The notes: generated by a model not told the origin, from the sequence alone. 64,000 nt of DNA from Rhizobium sp. NZLR1 (GCF_017357385.1 NZ_CP071634.1:310001-374000), one strand, 5' to 3'. Numbered from the stretch's first letter, positions 47,941 to 56,591 are shown. Translations and numbers: made by a program.

Positions 47941-48549
47941 ATGCTGATCAAGCAAACCGACTATCATCGGATTTATCGAGTTATAAATAGCTTGATCCTA
48001 AATGAGAACGGAAATCCCGCGCACGCCTGCATGTACTTTGCTACATTCGGCTCGTTCATTCTCGAACGGCACTATAAGGTGAAAGCGACGCCCAAAGGCG
48101 GCCTTGCGGCATACAATCTGGATGGGACAATGATCCTATTTGCCGACCACCGTGAGGATGGTTACGTCACAGGAGCTGGTGAGAATTTCCATTGCTGGGT
48201 CGAAGCAGAGGGTTGGGCCATTGATTTCATGGCCCCTGCGTTTTCAGAGACAGCGGCAGGTCTCCAGGTCCCGTCAAAGATGTTTCAACGGCCCTTGTCA
48301 TCCATGGCGTCCAGCATCAATGGTTTGGATCACTCCGGAGACTTCTTCTATTTGTCCGAACCTGCCGCGACCGCCGCTCGTTTTCAGGATTGGCACAAAC
48401 TTGCGATGATCGGCGATCTTGCAAGTGTTGCAGCAACGTGGTTTCGAAAGACTCCTAAAAATATGGCTGCCGCTATTTCCGTGGACGATCGGTCAGGCAA
48501 GACCACAAGCGTTCCTCTTGTCGGCAATCCTCTTGTCGGCAGTTGGTGA
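47941..48549 (+). CDS. DUF2026-like protein
   Basis: 202 residues, A/T-richer than the neighbours. MLIKQTDYHRIYRVINSLIL, ERHYKVKATPKGGLAAYNLD, NFHCWVEAEGWAIDFMAPAF and a C-terminal NPLVGSW fit, from memory, DUF2026. The ACM and HCW motifs resemble a papain-like (NlpC/transglutaminase-type) Cys/His pair, which is inference. AACAGGTAAACAG precedes the ATG. The gene sits between two copies of the exporter 3' end, so it probably arrived by recombination. Confidence 0.65.
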   Translation: MLIKQTDYHRIYRVINSLILNENGNPAHACMYFATFGSFILERHYKVKATPKGGLAAYNLDGTMILFADHREDGYVTGAGENFHCWVEAEGWAIDFMAPAFSETAAGLQVPSKMFQRPLSSMASSINGLDHSGDFFYLSEPAATAARFQDWHKLAMIGDLASVAATWFRKTPKNMAAAISVDDRSGKTTSVPLVGNPLVGSW

Positions 48550-48620
48550 GCGACGCGCCACGGCTCTAGCGGAATTGTCTACTGCCTTTCTCGCCGCAAG
48601 GGGCACAGGAAGGCACGACC

Positions 48621-48725
48621 GCGGCAAGCGCGCAGGCGATCAACGAAGCCTGGATGGTCGTCGCCGTCCTCACGAGTTGCGCCCTGCTCTGCGTGCCCTT
48701 CGCCAGGCGGCCGGCGTCTACGTGA
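48621..48725 (+). repeat. Second, diverged copy of the DHA2 exporter 3' end
   Basis: 105 bases equal in length to 47723-47827 with 11 differences; six of the changed codons are synonymous or conservative (GCT/GCC, CTT/CTC, AGA/AGG, I/V, G/S), so this came from a homologous gene, not from recent copying. It ends in TGA at the same point and has no start of its own: a gene fragment. Confidence 0.85.
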
Positions 48726-48829
48726 CATAGGACGACAGGTTGCCCGATCGACCGGCTGCCGGTAAGATTTCTCTCAATCATTTTGCGTCATCCTCCAGTT
48801 CCCCTCTGAAGCCAATCGACGAGATCTCA

Positions 48830-51800
48830 ATGGCCCCGGACCTTGACCGCAGTCTTCAAATGCCCCGCCGCGACGACCTTGGCCTCCTTGCGATCAGCAA
48901 CGGCTCCGGCCTGTCGATATCGGCGCTGCCGAACGGCACGCTGTTTGCCATCGAATATGCCGACGACAAGGGATCGGTGCAGGTCAACCAGATCCAGGGC
49001 TCGCCGCTCATCGGTGGTATCGGCCGCCTTTACCTGCGGGTCGGCGGCGCTCGGCCCGATGTCGTCGAAATCGTCGGGCCGCGCGCCAATGGCAGCTTCG
49101 GACATAAGGCCACCAGCTTCTCCTGGAGTGGTGAGGCCGGGGATATTCACTATAACGTCCGGCTCGAGCTGCATCCTTCCGAGACGGCCTGGTTCTGGCG
49201 TGTCGCCATCCGGCATCTGAAGGATGGAACGTTGCCGGTCGATCTGGTGCTGATCCAGGATGTCGGTCTCGGCGATCGCGGCTTCCTGATGAACAGCGAA
49301 GCCTATGCCTCGCAATATGTCGATCACCATATCGCCGATCACCAGGCATTCGGACCTGTGGTGATGAACCGGCAAAATCTCAAACAGGGAGGTGGCCGCA
49401 ATCCTTGGCTGGCGCAGGGTTGCCTCGACGGGGCAGTTGCCTATGCCACGGATGCGATCCAGCTGGTGCAGGCGAGAGACCGTCTCGACGACCGGCTGGT
49501 CGGCCGCTTCGGCACCAGCCTGCCGAGCAAACGGCGCCAGCAGGAAACGGCCTGCTCCGCCATCCAGTCGAAATTGCTGTCTGTCACCGCAAGCGGCGCG
49601 ACCGCGACCTTCTTCGCCCTCTTTGCCGCCGATCATCTCGAGGCGTCGAGCGATGCCGATCTTGCGCGGCTCGGCGGGCTCGCGGCGGCAGACGGTGCGA
49701 TCGCCGATATCGAGGAGACGGCGCCGGCCCGCAGCCTGCTGCAGGACGCGTCACTGTTGGAGGTCGAGCCGCTCGACAAAAAGGCGATAGGCCGGCTCTA
49801 TCCCCAGCGCAGCCTGGAGGAACGCGTCGACGGAAAGCTGCTGTCGTTCTTCGTGCCGGACGGCGTCCTCAACCGCCATGTCGTCTTGCGCGAAAAGGAA
49901 TTTTTGGTGGCGCGCCGCCACGGCGCGATCGTCAGAAGCGGCCAGAATATGCTGCTCGACGATTCGACCCTTGCCGCCACCTGTTGGATGCAGGGCATTT
50001 TCGCCGCGCAGCTGACGATCGGCAACACTTCCTTTCACAAGCTGTTTTCCGTCTCCCGCGATCCCTACAACCTGACGCGCGCCAGCGGGCTGCGCATCAT
50101 GGTGGATGTTGGCGCCGGCTGGCAGCTGCTGGCGGTGCCGTCGGCTTTCGAAATGGGGCTCAGCGATTGCCGCTGGATCTACAAGTGCGCCGACCGCACC
50201 ATCATTGTAACGGCGGTCGCCTCCGGCGAGGAAGCGGCGATGCAGTGGGCCGTCTCGGTCGAGGGCAAGCCGTGCCGCTTCCTGGTGTTCGGCCATGTCG
50301 TGCTCGGCGAGCGTGAATATGACGCGGGCGGCCAGATCGAATTCGATACCTCAGGCAAGCGCATCCTGTTTCGGCCGGATCCGGCCTGGCTCTGGGGCGA
50401 ACGTTATCCCGAGGCCGCCTATTGGCTGGTGAGCGCGACCCCCGATGCCATCGAGGAGATCGGCGGCGACGAACTGCTCTATGGCGATGGCGTCACGCGC
50501 AACGGCGCCTTCGTCGCGCTCAGATCCCGGCCGACGCAGGCGCTCTCCCTGGCCGTCGTCGGTTCGATGACCGATGCCGAAGAAGCCGAGCGGCTGGCAG
50601 AGCGTTATCAGGCCGGCGTCACCGATGAGGCCATGCTGGCGCCGGCCTCGACATTCTGGCGCAACACCGTGCGCGGCCTGGCGATCGGCGACCCTTCGCC
50701 CGACCTTGCCGCGCAGACGACCCTGCTGCCCTGGCTCGCGCATGATGCCATCGTGCATGTGAGCGTGCCGCACGGCCTCGAGCAATATACCGGTGCGGCC
50801 TGGGGCACACGCGACGCCTGCCAGGGGCCGATCGAGTTCCTGCTTGCCTATGAGCATGATCGCGAAGCCAAGGAGGTGCTAAAGACCGTTTTCAGCGAAC
50901 AATACCTTGAGAAGGGCGACTGGCCGCAGTGGTTCATGCTGGAGCCCTATGCCAACATCAGGGCGGGCGACAGCCACGGCGATATCGTCGTCTGGCCGCT
51001 GAAGGCGCTCTGCGACTATATCGAAGCGACGGGTGATCTCGCCATCCTTGACGAGAAGCTCTCCTGGCGCGATGAAAAAACCATGCAGAGGGCGGCCCAA
51101 ACCGACACTATCGCGATCCATGTCGAGAAACTGCTCGACACCGTCCGCGAAGCTTTCATCCCCGGAACGCATCTGATCCGCTATGGCGAGGGAGACTGGA
51201 ACGATTCCCTGCAGCCGGCCGATCCACATCTGCGCGACTGGATGGTCAGCAGTTGGACCGTTGCCCTGCTCTACGAGCAGATTGTCCGTTACTCCGCAAT
51301 CCTGCGCCGACTCGGCCACGGCGTCGAGGCCAAGGGGTTGAGGAAGGTAGCAACGGCGATGCGCCGGGATTTCAACCGTCATCTGATGCGGGATGGCATC
51401 GTTGCCGGCTACGGCATCTTCGATCCCGCCCATGACGGCGTCGAATTGCTGCTGCACCCGAGCGATAAGCGCACCGGCCTGTCCTACTCGCTTATCTCGA
51501 TGACGCAGGCAATGCTCGGCGGCCTGTTCACACCCGATCAGCGACGCGCTCATATGAAGCTGATCGACAAGCATCTGCGCTTCCCCGACGGCGTGCGGCT
51601 GATGGAGAAACCCGCGACCTATGCCGGCGGACCGGAGACGCTGTTTCGCCGCGCCGAATCCTCCTCCTTCGTCGGTCGCGAGATCGGGCTGATGTATGTG
51701 CATGCGCATCTGCGCTATTGCGAAACGCTGGCGCTGGACGCCGAAGCCGACGAACTCTGGAAGGCGATTTCAGTCGTCAACCCGATCTCGGTCACGACAG

Positions 51801-52117
51801 TGCTGCCGCATGCTTCGCTGCGCCAGCGCAACAGCTATTTCAGCAGCAGCGATGCGGCCTTTCATGACCGTTATCAGGCCGCGGCCGAATGGGAGCGCGT
51901 CAAGGCGGGAGAGATAGCCGTCGACGGCGGGTGGCGGATCTATTCAAGCGGCCCCGGGCTCTACACCAGGAGCGTTGTCGAAAATATCCTCGGCTTCAAA
52001 CGGCGCTTCGGCCGGCGCAGACGCAAACCGCTGTTGCCTGAGGTTCACGCCTCCGTCGAGTTGCGGACGGATCATGCCGCTTGGCGGCGGCTAATGAAGC
52101 CGAAGCCCGACGCGTAA
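48830..52117 (+). CDS. GH94 family phosphorylase, probably 1,2-beta-oligoglucan phosphorylase
   Basis: 1095 residues from ATG at 48830 (MAPDLDRSLQMPRRDDLGLL); the frame from TTG at 48740 has no ribosome site and overlaps the promoter. An N-terminal beta-sandwich of about 450 residues, then an alpha/alpha barrel with the GH94 motif GDWND at residues 788-792 (51191-51205). QNLKQGGGRNPWLAQGC and the length match SOGP-type enzymes that phosphorolyse beta-1,2-glucans to glucose 1-phosphate, which would suit a maker of cyclic beta-1,2-glucan. It has no signal peptide. GH94 is firm; the exact linkage is inference. Confidence 0.8.
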   Translation: MAPDLDRSLQMPRRDDLGLLAISNGSGLSISALPNGTLFAIEYADDKGSVQVNQIQGSPLIGGIGRLYLRVGGARPDVVEIVGPRANGSFGHKATSFSWSGEAGDIHYNVRLELHPSETAWFWRVAIRHLKDGTLPVDLVLIQDVGLGDRGFLMNSEAYASQYVDHHIADHQAFGPVVMNRQNLKQGGGRNPWLAQGCLDGAVAYATDAIQLVQARDRLDDRLVGRFGTSLPSKRRQQETACSAIQSKLLSVTASGATATFFALFAADHLEASSDADLARLGGLAAADGAIADIEETAPARSLLQDASLLEVEPLDKKAIGRLYPQRSLEERVDGKLLSFFVPDGVLNRHVVLREKEFLVARRHGAIVRSGQNMLLDDSTLAATCWMQGIFAAQLTIGNTSFHKLFSVSRDPYNLTRASGLRIMVDVGAGWQLLAVPSAFEMGLSDCRWIYKCADRTIIVTAVASGEEAAMQWAVSVEGKPCRFLVFGHVVLGEREYDAGGQIEFDTSGKRILFRPDPAWLWGERYPEAAYWLVSATPDAIEEIGGDELLYGDGVTRNGAFVALRSRPTQALSLAVVGSMTDAEEAERLAERYQAGVTDEAMLAPASTFWRNTVRGLAIGDPSPDLAAQTTLLPWLAHDAIVHVSVPHGLEQYTGAAWGTRDACQGPIEFLLAYEHDREAKEVLKTVFSEQYLEKGDWPQWFMLEPYANIRAGDSHGDIVVWPLKALCDYIEATGDLAILDEKLSWRDEKTMQRAAQTDTIAIHVEKLLDTVREAFIPGTHLIRYGEGDWNDSLQPADPHLRDWMVSSWTVALLYEQIVRYSAILRRLGHGVEAKGLRKVATAMRRDFNRHLMRDGIVAGYGIFDPAHDGVELLLHPSDKRTGLSYSLISMTQAMLGGLFTPDQRRAHMKLIDKHLRFPDGVRLMEKPATYAGGPETLFRRAESSSFVGREIGLMYVHAHLRYCETLALDAEADELWKAISVVNPISVTTVLPHASLRQRNSYFSSSDAAFHDRYQAAAEWERVKAGEIAVDGGWRIYSSGPGLYTRSVVENILGFKRRFGRRRRKPLLPEVHASVELRTDHAAWRRLMKPKPDA

Positions 52118-52120
52118 TAT

Positions 52121-52864
52121 TCACGACGAAGTGCTGGCGTCGCGCAGTTCTTCGAAGCGGGCGGCACTCTTCGAGAGGTGGGTTCGAATGGCGCGGCGGG
52201 CGGCGGCCTCTTCGCCGTCGCGGATCGCCGCGAATATGGCATGGTGTTCCCGGCGCATGCGCGCCGCATGGCGCTTGCGCTCGGCCGCCGTCATTTTGTC
52301 CAAGCGTGCCCATTGCCGCGGCACCATGAGGTCGCCGAACGTATCGAAGAGGCGGCCGTAATAGGAGTTCTGCGTCGCGACCAGAATGGACCTGTGAAAG
52401 GCGTAGTCTTCCTGCGCCCCGTATCCGCCCTCCTCCAGCGCCTTGTCGAGCGCATCGAGCCGATCCTGCATGCGGTCGAGATCCTCAGGCGTGCGCCGCA
52501 GCGCGGCAAGACCGGCGGCTTCGTATTCGACCCCCATGCGCAGCTCCAGCACGTGCAGAACCTCGTCGATCGACTGCAGGTCGTTGGGAATGATCGAGAA
52601 GGATCTGGGGGTCGGATCGTTCGCGACGAACGCCCCAAGCCCTTGCCGCGTGGTGATCAGGCCCTTGGCGCGCAGGGTGGCGAGCGCCTCGCGGACGATC
52701 GTCCGGCTGACGCCGGTCGTCCTCATGATCGCCTGTTCGGTCGGCAGGCGCTGGCCGGGCTTCAGATCGCCGGATTCGATCTGTGCCATCAGCGTATCGG
52801 CAAGGCCGCTGCGCAGGTTCGGCGGCTGCCGAGTGGTGGTAACCGCGTTGTCCCTATCCGTCAT
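52121..52864 (-). CDS. GntR/FadR-family regulator (FCD domain)
   Basis: 247 residues. Winged helix LPTEQAIMRTTGVSRTIVRE at about 40-60, then FCD domain (DYAFHRSILVATQNSYYGRL; HHAIFAAIRDGEEAAARRA). Converges on the GH94 gene with 3 bases between stops. It lies after kduI-kduD on the same strand and is probably the pathway repressor, with the palindrome at 54687 as a target. Confidence 0.92.
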   Translation of the reverse strand: MTDRDNAVTTTRQPPNLRSGLADTLMAQIESGDLKPGQRLPTEQAIMRTTGVSRTIVREALATLRAKGLITTRQGLGAFVANDPTPRSFSIIPNDLQSIDEVLHVLELRMGVEYEAAGLAALRRTPEDLDRMQDRLDALDKALEEGGYGAQEDYAFHRSILVATQNSYYGRLFDTFGDLMVPRQWARLDKMTAAERKRHAARMRREHHAIFAAIRDGEEAAARRAIRTHLSKSAARFEELRDASTSS

Positions 52865-52983
52865 CTTGTGTCGATCCTGCCCCGATGCGGCTGCGCCAGC
52901 CTCATTTCCTTTTGCTAACGCATGCCGGCAGGAAAGGCAAAACGACGTAAGTCACGGCAGCTCCGGATGATGCGGATCACCGC

Positions 52984-53739
52984 TCAACGTGCCAGCCACC
53001 CGCCGTCGACAGGCAGCACCGTGCCGTGCACGTAATCGGAGGCCGACGATGCCAGGAACACCGCGGCACCGCCGAGTTCATCCGGCGTTCCCCAGCGCCC
53101 GGCCGGAATGCGGGCAAGGATGGCGGAATTGCGGTCGGCATCCTCGCGCAGCGCCGTGGTGTTGTTGGTGACGAAATAACCGGGCGCGATGGCGTTGACG
53201 TTGACGCCCTTGCCGGCCCATTCGCAGGCGAGCAGCTTGGTCAGGCCGGCAAGACCGCTTTTCGAGGCGGTATAGGAGGGGATGCGGATGCCGCCCTGGA
53301 AGGAGAGCAGCGAGGCGATGTTGATGATCTTGCCTCTGCCCTTGTCGACCATATGGCGACCGGCCGCCTGCGACAGGAAAAAGGCGGTCTTCAGGTTGAC
53401 GTCGATCACCGCGTCCCAGTCTTCCTCGGTGAAGTCGAGCGCATCGGCGCGGCGGATGATGCCGGCATTGTTGACGAGGATGTCGAGGCCGCCAAAGGTC
53501 TGGATGGTCTCAGCGACGATCCCCTTGACTGGTTCGATCGTGCCTAGATCGGCCTTGACGACATGGAAGCGGCTTCCCGCCTGCTTCACCAGCGCCTCGG
53601 TTTCGTCCATCGAGGAGCGCCCGACGGCGACGATCGAGGCGCCGGCCTCGGCCAGCGCTGCCGCGATGGCTTGGCCGATGCCGGTATTGGCGCCGGTGAC
53701 GACGGCAGTCCTGCCGGAAAGGTCGAAGGGGTTCGCCAC
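52984..53739 (-). CDS. kduD: 2-deoxy-D-gluconate 3-dehydrogenase
   Basis: 251 residues from the GTG at 53739 (MANPFDLSGRTAVVTGANTG); two earlier in-frame GTGs at 53742 and 53748 are possible, the latter overlapping the kduI stop. GAGG lies 8 bases upstream of 53739. The TGANTGIGQAIA loop, NNAG and Y-x3-K in SYTASKSGLAGLTKLLACEW fit KduD, which reduces 2,5-diketo-3-deoxygluconate to KDG in pectin and uronate use. Length matches KduD. Together with kduI it forms a two-step module; no KDG kinase is nearby. Confidence 0.92.
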   Translation of the reverse strand: MANPFDLSGRTAVVTGANTGIGQAIAAALAEAGASIVAVGRSSMDETEALVKQAGSRFHVVKADLGTIEPVKGIVAETIQTFGGLDILVNNAGIIRRADALDFTEEDWDAVIDVNLKTAFFLSQAAGRHMVDKGRGKIINIASLLSFQGGIRIPSYTASKSGLAGLTKLLACEWAGKGVNVNAIAPGYFVTNNTTALREDADRNSAILARIPAGRWGTPDELGGAAVFLASSASDYVHGTVLPVDGGWLAR

Positions 53740-53744
53740 CACGA

Positions 53745-54581
53745 TCACCTCAGATCCGCAATGGCGATATGGTCCATGTCGGTGAAGCTCTTGTTGTCGC
53801 CGGCCATTGCCCAGATGAAGCTGTAATTCTTGGTGCCGGCGCCGGAATGGATCGACCACGGCGGCGAGATGACCGCCTGTTCGTTGGCGACAAGCATATG
53901 CCGGGTCTGCTGCGGCTCGCCCATGAAGTGGAAGACGCGCTGCTCGGCTTCGAGATCGAAATAGAGATAGGCCTCCATGCGGCGGTCATGCGTATGGGCC
54001 GGCATGGTGTTCCAGACGCTGCCCGGCTCGATCATGGTGAAGCCGAGGGTCAGTTGGCAGGACTGGCAAACCTCAGGATGGATGAACTGGTAGATCGATC
54101 GCTTGTTGGCCGTTGCCGCGTCGCCGGGCGTCAGGTGGCGGGCTTTCTCGCGGGTGAGCAGCACCGTCGGGTGCGCTTGATGTGCCGGCGTCGAGACCAG
54201 ATAGAACTTTGCCGGATTGGCGGCATCCGCGCTCTCGAACCGGACGTCCTTGGCGCCCTTACCGGCATAGAGGCAATCATACTTGGCAAGATCGTAGCGG
54301 GTGCCGTCGACGACGATGCGGCCGGCGCCGCCGATGTTGAGCGCGCCGAGTTCGCGCTCGGCTAGGAAGGTTTCCTGGCCGATCGCCGTCGGCGCCGTCA
54401 GCGCCAGTCCATCGGCCAGCGGCGTCGCGCCGCCGATGACCATGCGGTCGTAGTGGGAATAAGTCAGCCGGATCTCGCCGCCCGCAAAGACGGTTTCCAC
54501 CAGAAAGTGACGCCGCAGCGTCTCCGTGTCGTATTCGCGCACGGCCTCGGGATGGGAGGCGTGCCTCACGTCGATCTGCAT
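53745..54581 (-). CDS. kduI: 5-dehydro-4-deoxy-D-glucuronate isomerase
   Basis: 278 residues, the KduI length. QIDVRHASHPEAVREYDTET at the start and NTMPAHTHDRRMEAYLYFDL with its metal-binding histidines are characteristic. It isomerises the unsaturated uronate from pectin or alginate-type breakdown to the KduD substrate. AAGGAA stands before the ATG. It leads kduI-kduD-GntR. Confidence 0.95.
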   Translation of the reverse strand: MQIDVRHASHPEAVREYDTETLRRHFLVETVFAGGEIRLTYSHYDRMVIGGATPLADGLALTAPTAIGQETFLAERELGALNIGGAGRIVVDGTRYDLAKYDCLYAGKGAKDVRFESADAANPAKFYLVSTPAHQAHPTVLLTREKARHLTPGDAATANKRSIYQFIHPEVCQSCQLTLGFTMIEPGSVWNTMPAHTHDRRMEAYLYFDLEAEQRVFHFMGEPQQTRHMLVANEQAVISPPWSIHSGAGTKNYSFIWAMAGDNKSFTDMDHIAIADLR

Positions 54582-54686
54582 GTCAAAATTCCTTCAGTTT
54601 CGTTGTCGTCAAGCGTCGTTGCTCCCGCGAGAGCCGGATCAGCTCGGCGGCCGTTTCACTCCGCAATGAACCGAATGGTTACATAG

Positions 54687-54697
54687 TTGTACGACAA
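54687..54697. promoter_or_regulatory. Candidate GntR operator upstream of kduI
   Basis: TTGTACGACAA, arms TTGT/ACAA around ACG, about 105 bases upstream of kduI, resembles operators of the FCD-type GntR proteins of uronate pathways. The regulator at 52121 is the natural candidate. Confidence 0.5.
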
Positions 54698-54837
54698 ATT
54701 CGAAGTCAATATGTTTCTGCAGCACCGGCTCGCAGTGGGCGGTGGCCGCAGGAATCGGAAGTAAAATCAGCGATAAGCAGGAAAAAGTCACCAATGCCGG
54801 GCGACGGATCGCGAGCGGCGGTTTTGGCGCGATCGGC

Positions 54838-54992
54838 CAAAAACGAAAAAGCCTGCCGCGGGAGGAGGTGCGGCAGGCTTTCGAAAAAACCGAACGACAG
54901 CTGGGAGGAGGAGTGCTGCCGTTCCCGCAGACGACCCTGGGAGGAGGATGGGGCGCCCGCATGTCGAAGGGATGCGGGAGGAGGTGCATCGC
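54838..54992 (-). ncRNA. Cuckoo/CcsR-type sRNA locus: four hairpins with CCUCCUCCC loops
   Basis: On the minus strand CCTCCTCCC occurs four times, at 54976-54984, 54939-54947, 54903-54911 and 54860-54868 (36-43 bases apart), each placed in the loop of a stem-loop: GATGC/GCATC arms for the first, 10-bp arms with one wobble for the third, a 12-bp perfect stem for the fourth (54848-54859 with 54870-54881). The second lies between partly pairing G/C-rich arms. The third is followed by T6 and the fourth by T5CGT5, so each can end a transcript. The motif is the reverse of the Shine-Dalgarno sequence, so the loops can bind mRNA start sites. A DUF1127 gene directly upstream on the same strand matches the R. 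sphaeroides CcaF1-CcsR1-4 arrangement (family knowledge). Two sRNAs or one processed array are both possible. Confidence 0.8.
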
Positions 54993-55111
54993 TTTGATAG
55001 AAATAATCATACTTATTTCGTGCTTAGTTGGTAGGCATTTTTTTGCAAGGCAGCTATGCGCTATGCGAAAAGCGGGCGGCTCCCTCGCCGTGGTTCCATC
55101 AACCGGGAGCC

Positions 55112-55149
55112 CAAAAGCAAAGCGCCCGCTTCTAGAGAAAGCAGGCGCT
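55112..55149 (-). terminator. Rho-independent terminator after DUF1127 gene
   Basis: AGCGCCTGCTT and AAGCGGGCGCT (11 pairs, one wobble) around a 7-base loop, followed on the minus strand by TTGCTTTT. It lies 35 bases after the DUF1127 stop; read-through would feed the sRNA hairpins. Confidence 0.75.
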
Positions 55150-55183
55150 GGCCAAGTGTCGATAATGCTTAGTCTGCGGGCCG

Positions 55184-55330
55184 TTAGCGGGCGATGGCAG
55201 CGCGAGCGATGTTGCTGATGTCGCTGCGGCCGATGCCGAGGTCGTTCAGTTCGCGCGTGGACATACGGCCCAGTTCAGCGACCGTCTGACGGTACTTGCG
55301 CCAGTTATTGAAAGAGCGTGCTACGTTCAT
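55184..55330 (-). CDS. DUF1127 Arg-rich microprotein (48 aa)
   Basis: Too short for ordinary gene calling. ATG at 55330 follows AAAGGGGATCATC. The product (MNVARSFNNWRKYRQTVAEL then GRMSTRELNDLGIGRSDISN) is a textbook DUF1127 domain. Related R. sphaeroides CcaF1 is RNA-binding and is co-transcribed with anti-Shine-Dalgarno sRNAs, and the same kind of sRNA locus follows here. TATTATATA at 55403-55411 on the minus strand is a likely -10 box. A role in RNA maturation or turnover under stress is inference from that family. Confidence 0.93.
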   Translation of the reverse strand: MNVARSFNNWRKYRQTVAELGRMSTRELNDLGIGRSDISNIARAAIAR

Positions 55331-55497
55331 GATGATCCCCTTTCGATGGGCTTTCGAAGCCTAGCTGCCAGTCCTTGGCGCTTCGTTCGCTTCGATGACT
55401 TGTATATAATACGAGCCGATCGATTGTTGCAGCGCCAATGCATCACTGCACCTATGCGACGCTTGCATGGGTCGTCAGATTTGGGAGTTGTTTCTGC

Positions 55498-56478
55498 TCA
55501 AGATTTGAAACGATCGAAGGCCGTCAGCCGGACGATCGGCGGCTCCGCCTCTTTCCATCGGTAAATTTCCGAGCGCAGATAGGACAGTTCGTCGCCGAGA
55601 TCGTCTTCGCCGACTTCGATCCACCAGGACTTCAGGCGGCCGTCGCTTCCATCAGACCAGCGATAACCCCTCGCCTTCAGATGGTCCTTCATCTCGAACG
55701 GGCTGTGTTCGGCAAAGAGACGGATGCGGCAGCACTGGCTGGCGCTGTAAAGCTCCGCGAACGGGCTTTCGCCGTCGCCTTGTTCCCGATCGAGGATTTC
55801 CAGCAGCGCGTGGCAGTCGTCCACGGCACGATGGCCGTCATGGAAATAACCGGCCTGGCCGACGAGATAGCCGAGCTTGGTGCCTTCGAAACCGCGGGCG
55901 CTCCAGTCGATTTCCGAAACCGAGCAGGCCCAGGCCTTGCCGGCGAAAACCTTCGAGAAGGCTTCGCAGAACGGCCGGTCGAACCCGGCATTGTGGGCGA
56001 TGATCAGATCCGCCGGCTCGATCAGATCGCTTAGCGATCTTATATCGATGACCTGGCCTTCGACCATCGCATCGGTGATGCCGGTCAACCGGGTAATTTC
56101 CGGCGGTATCGGCCGCGATGGCTGTTGCAGGCCGCCATAGATGCCGACGATGTCGCCGATCGCACCGCCGTCGTCGAATGTGAAAGCGACGGCGCCGATT
56201 TCGATGATCTCGTCGCTGCGGTGATTGAGACCTGTGGTCTCCGTATCGAGAATGACGCCGAGCCGCGAAAACTCCGGCCGTCTGGCGGCTGCGACCGGCC
56301 GGGCAGTCAGTTTCCTGAGGATGCGGTAGTTGCCGCTCTCTTCAAGCGCCCGCGCCATCTCTTCGTCGGAATAGGCGGCCGGCTGCGATAGCCGCCGGCG
56401 CGACGGGTCGCGTAGCTGGACCACCGCGGGCGATGCCTTGGCAAACATGTCGAGTTGCGAATCTCTGTTCACGCTCAT
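55498..56478 (-). CDS. DnaQ-like 3'-5' exonuclease (DEDDh)
   Basis: 326 residues. Exo I is VILDTETTGL (D78, E80), Exo II lies in LIIAHNAGFDRPF and Exo III in HRAVDDCHALLEI, with the DEDDh histidine. The C-terminal 100 residues (YRWSDGSDGRLKSWWIEV) are an extension found in a rhizobial group of these exonucleases and carry paired aromatic residues. It may act in DNA repair or nucleic-acid trimming. Stand-alone gene, divergent from the amine oxidase. Confidence 0.88.
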   Translation of the reverse strand: MSVNRDSQLDMFAKASPAVVQLRDPSRRRLSQPAAYSDEEMARALEESGNYRILRKLTARPVAAARRPEFSRLGVILDTETTGLNHRSDEIIEIGAVAFTFDDGGAIGDIVGIYGGLQQPSRPIPPEITRLTGITDAMVEGQVIDIRSLSDLIEPADLIIAHNAGFDRPFCEAFSKVFAGKAWACSVSEIDWSARGFEGTKLGYLVGQAGYFHDGHRAVDDCHALLEILDREQGDGESPFAELYSASQCCRIRLFAEHSPFEMKDHLKARGYRWSDGSDGRLKSWWIEVGEDDLGDELSYLRSEIYRWKEAEPPIVRLTAFDRFKS

Positions 56479-56591
56479 CGGATCTATATGTCATGGAGAC
56501 GCAGTTTAATCCATCGCGCGCGGCGCTATACACCCTTGCGTTTCGGGGACACGGAGGCTTAGCTGAGCGGTGAGCGGCGGGAGGAGAATGC

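Larger units (their letters stand above)
54582..55183. other. 602-base non-coding region with sRNA hairpins
   Basis: The left 120 bases hold the kduI promoter and a GntR-type palindrome; 54838-54992 hold four CCTCCTCCC hairpins; 55112-55149 is the terminator of the DUF1127 gene. A plus-strand frame across it is not a gene. Confidence 0.75.

Noticed and set aside
47828..48620. Insertion sequence or integron cassette between the exporter end copies
   Set aside because: No transposase, no terminal inverted repeats, no target duplication; the flanking copies are diverged gene ends, so homologous recombination explains it better.
48419..48730. 103-codon plus-strand open frame
   Set aside because: Overlaps the DUF2026 end and the exporter fragment out of frame; no ribosome site.
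54838..54992. CRISPR array from the regularly spaced GGGAGGAGG repeats
   Set aside because: Repeats are only 9 bases, sit in hairpin loops, and there is no leader or cas gene.
54742..55218. 158-codon plus-strand open frame
   Set aside because: It runs through the four sRNA hairpins and the DUF1127 terminator, with no ribosome site or conserved sequence.
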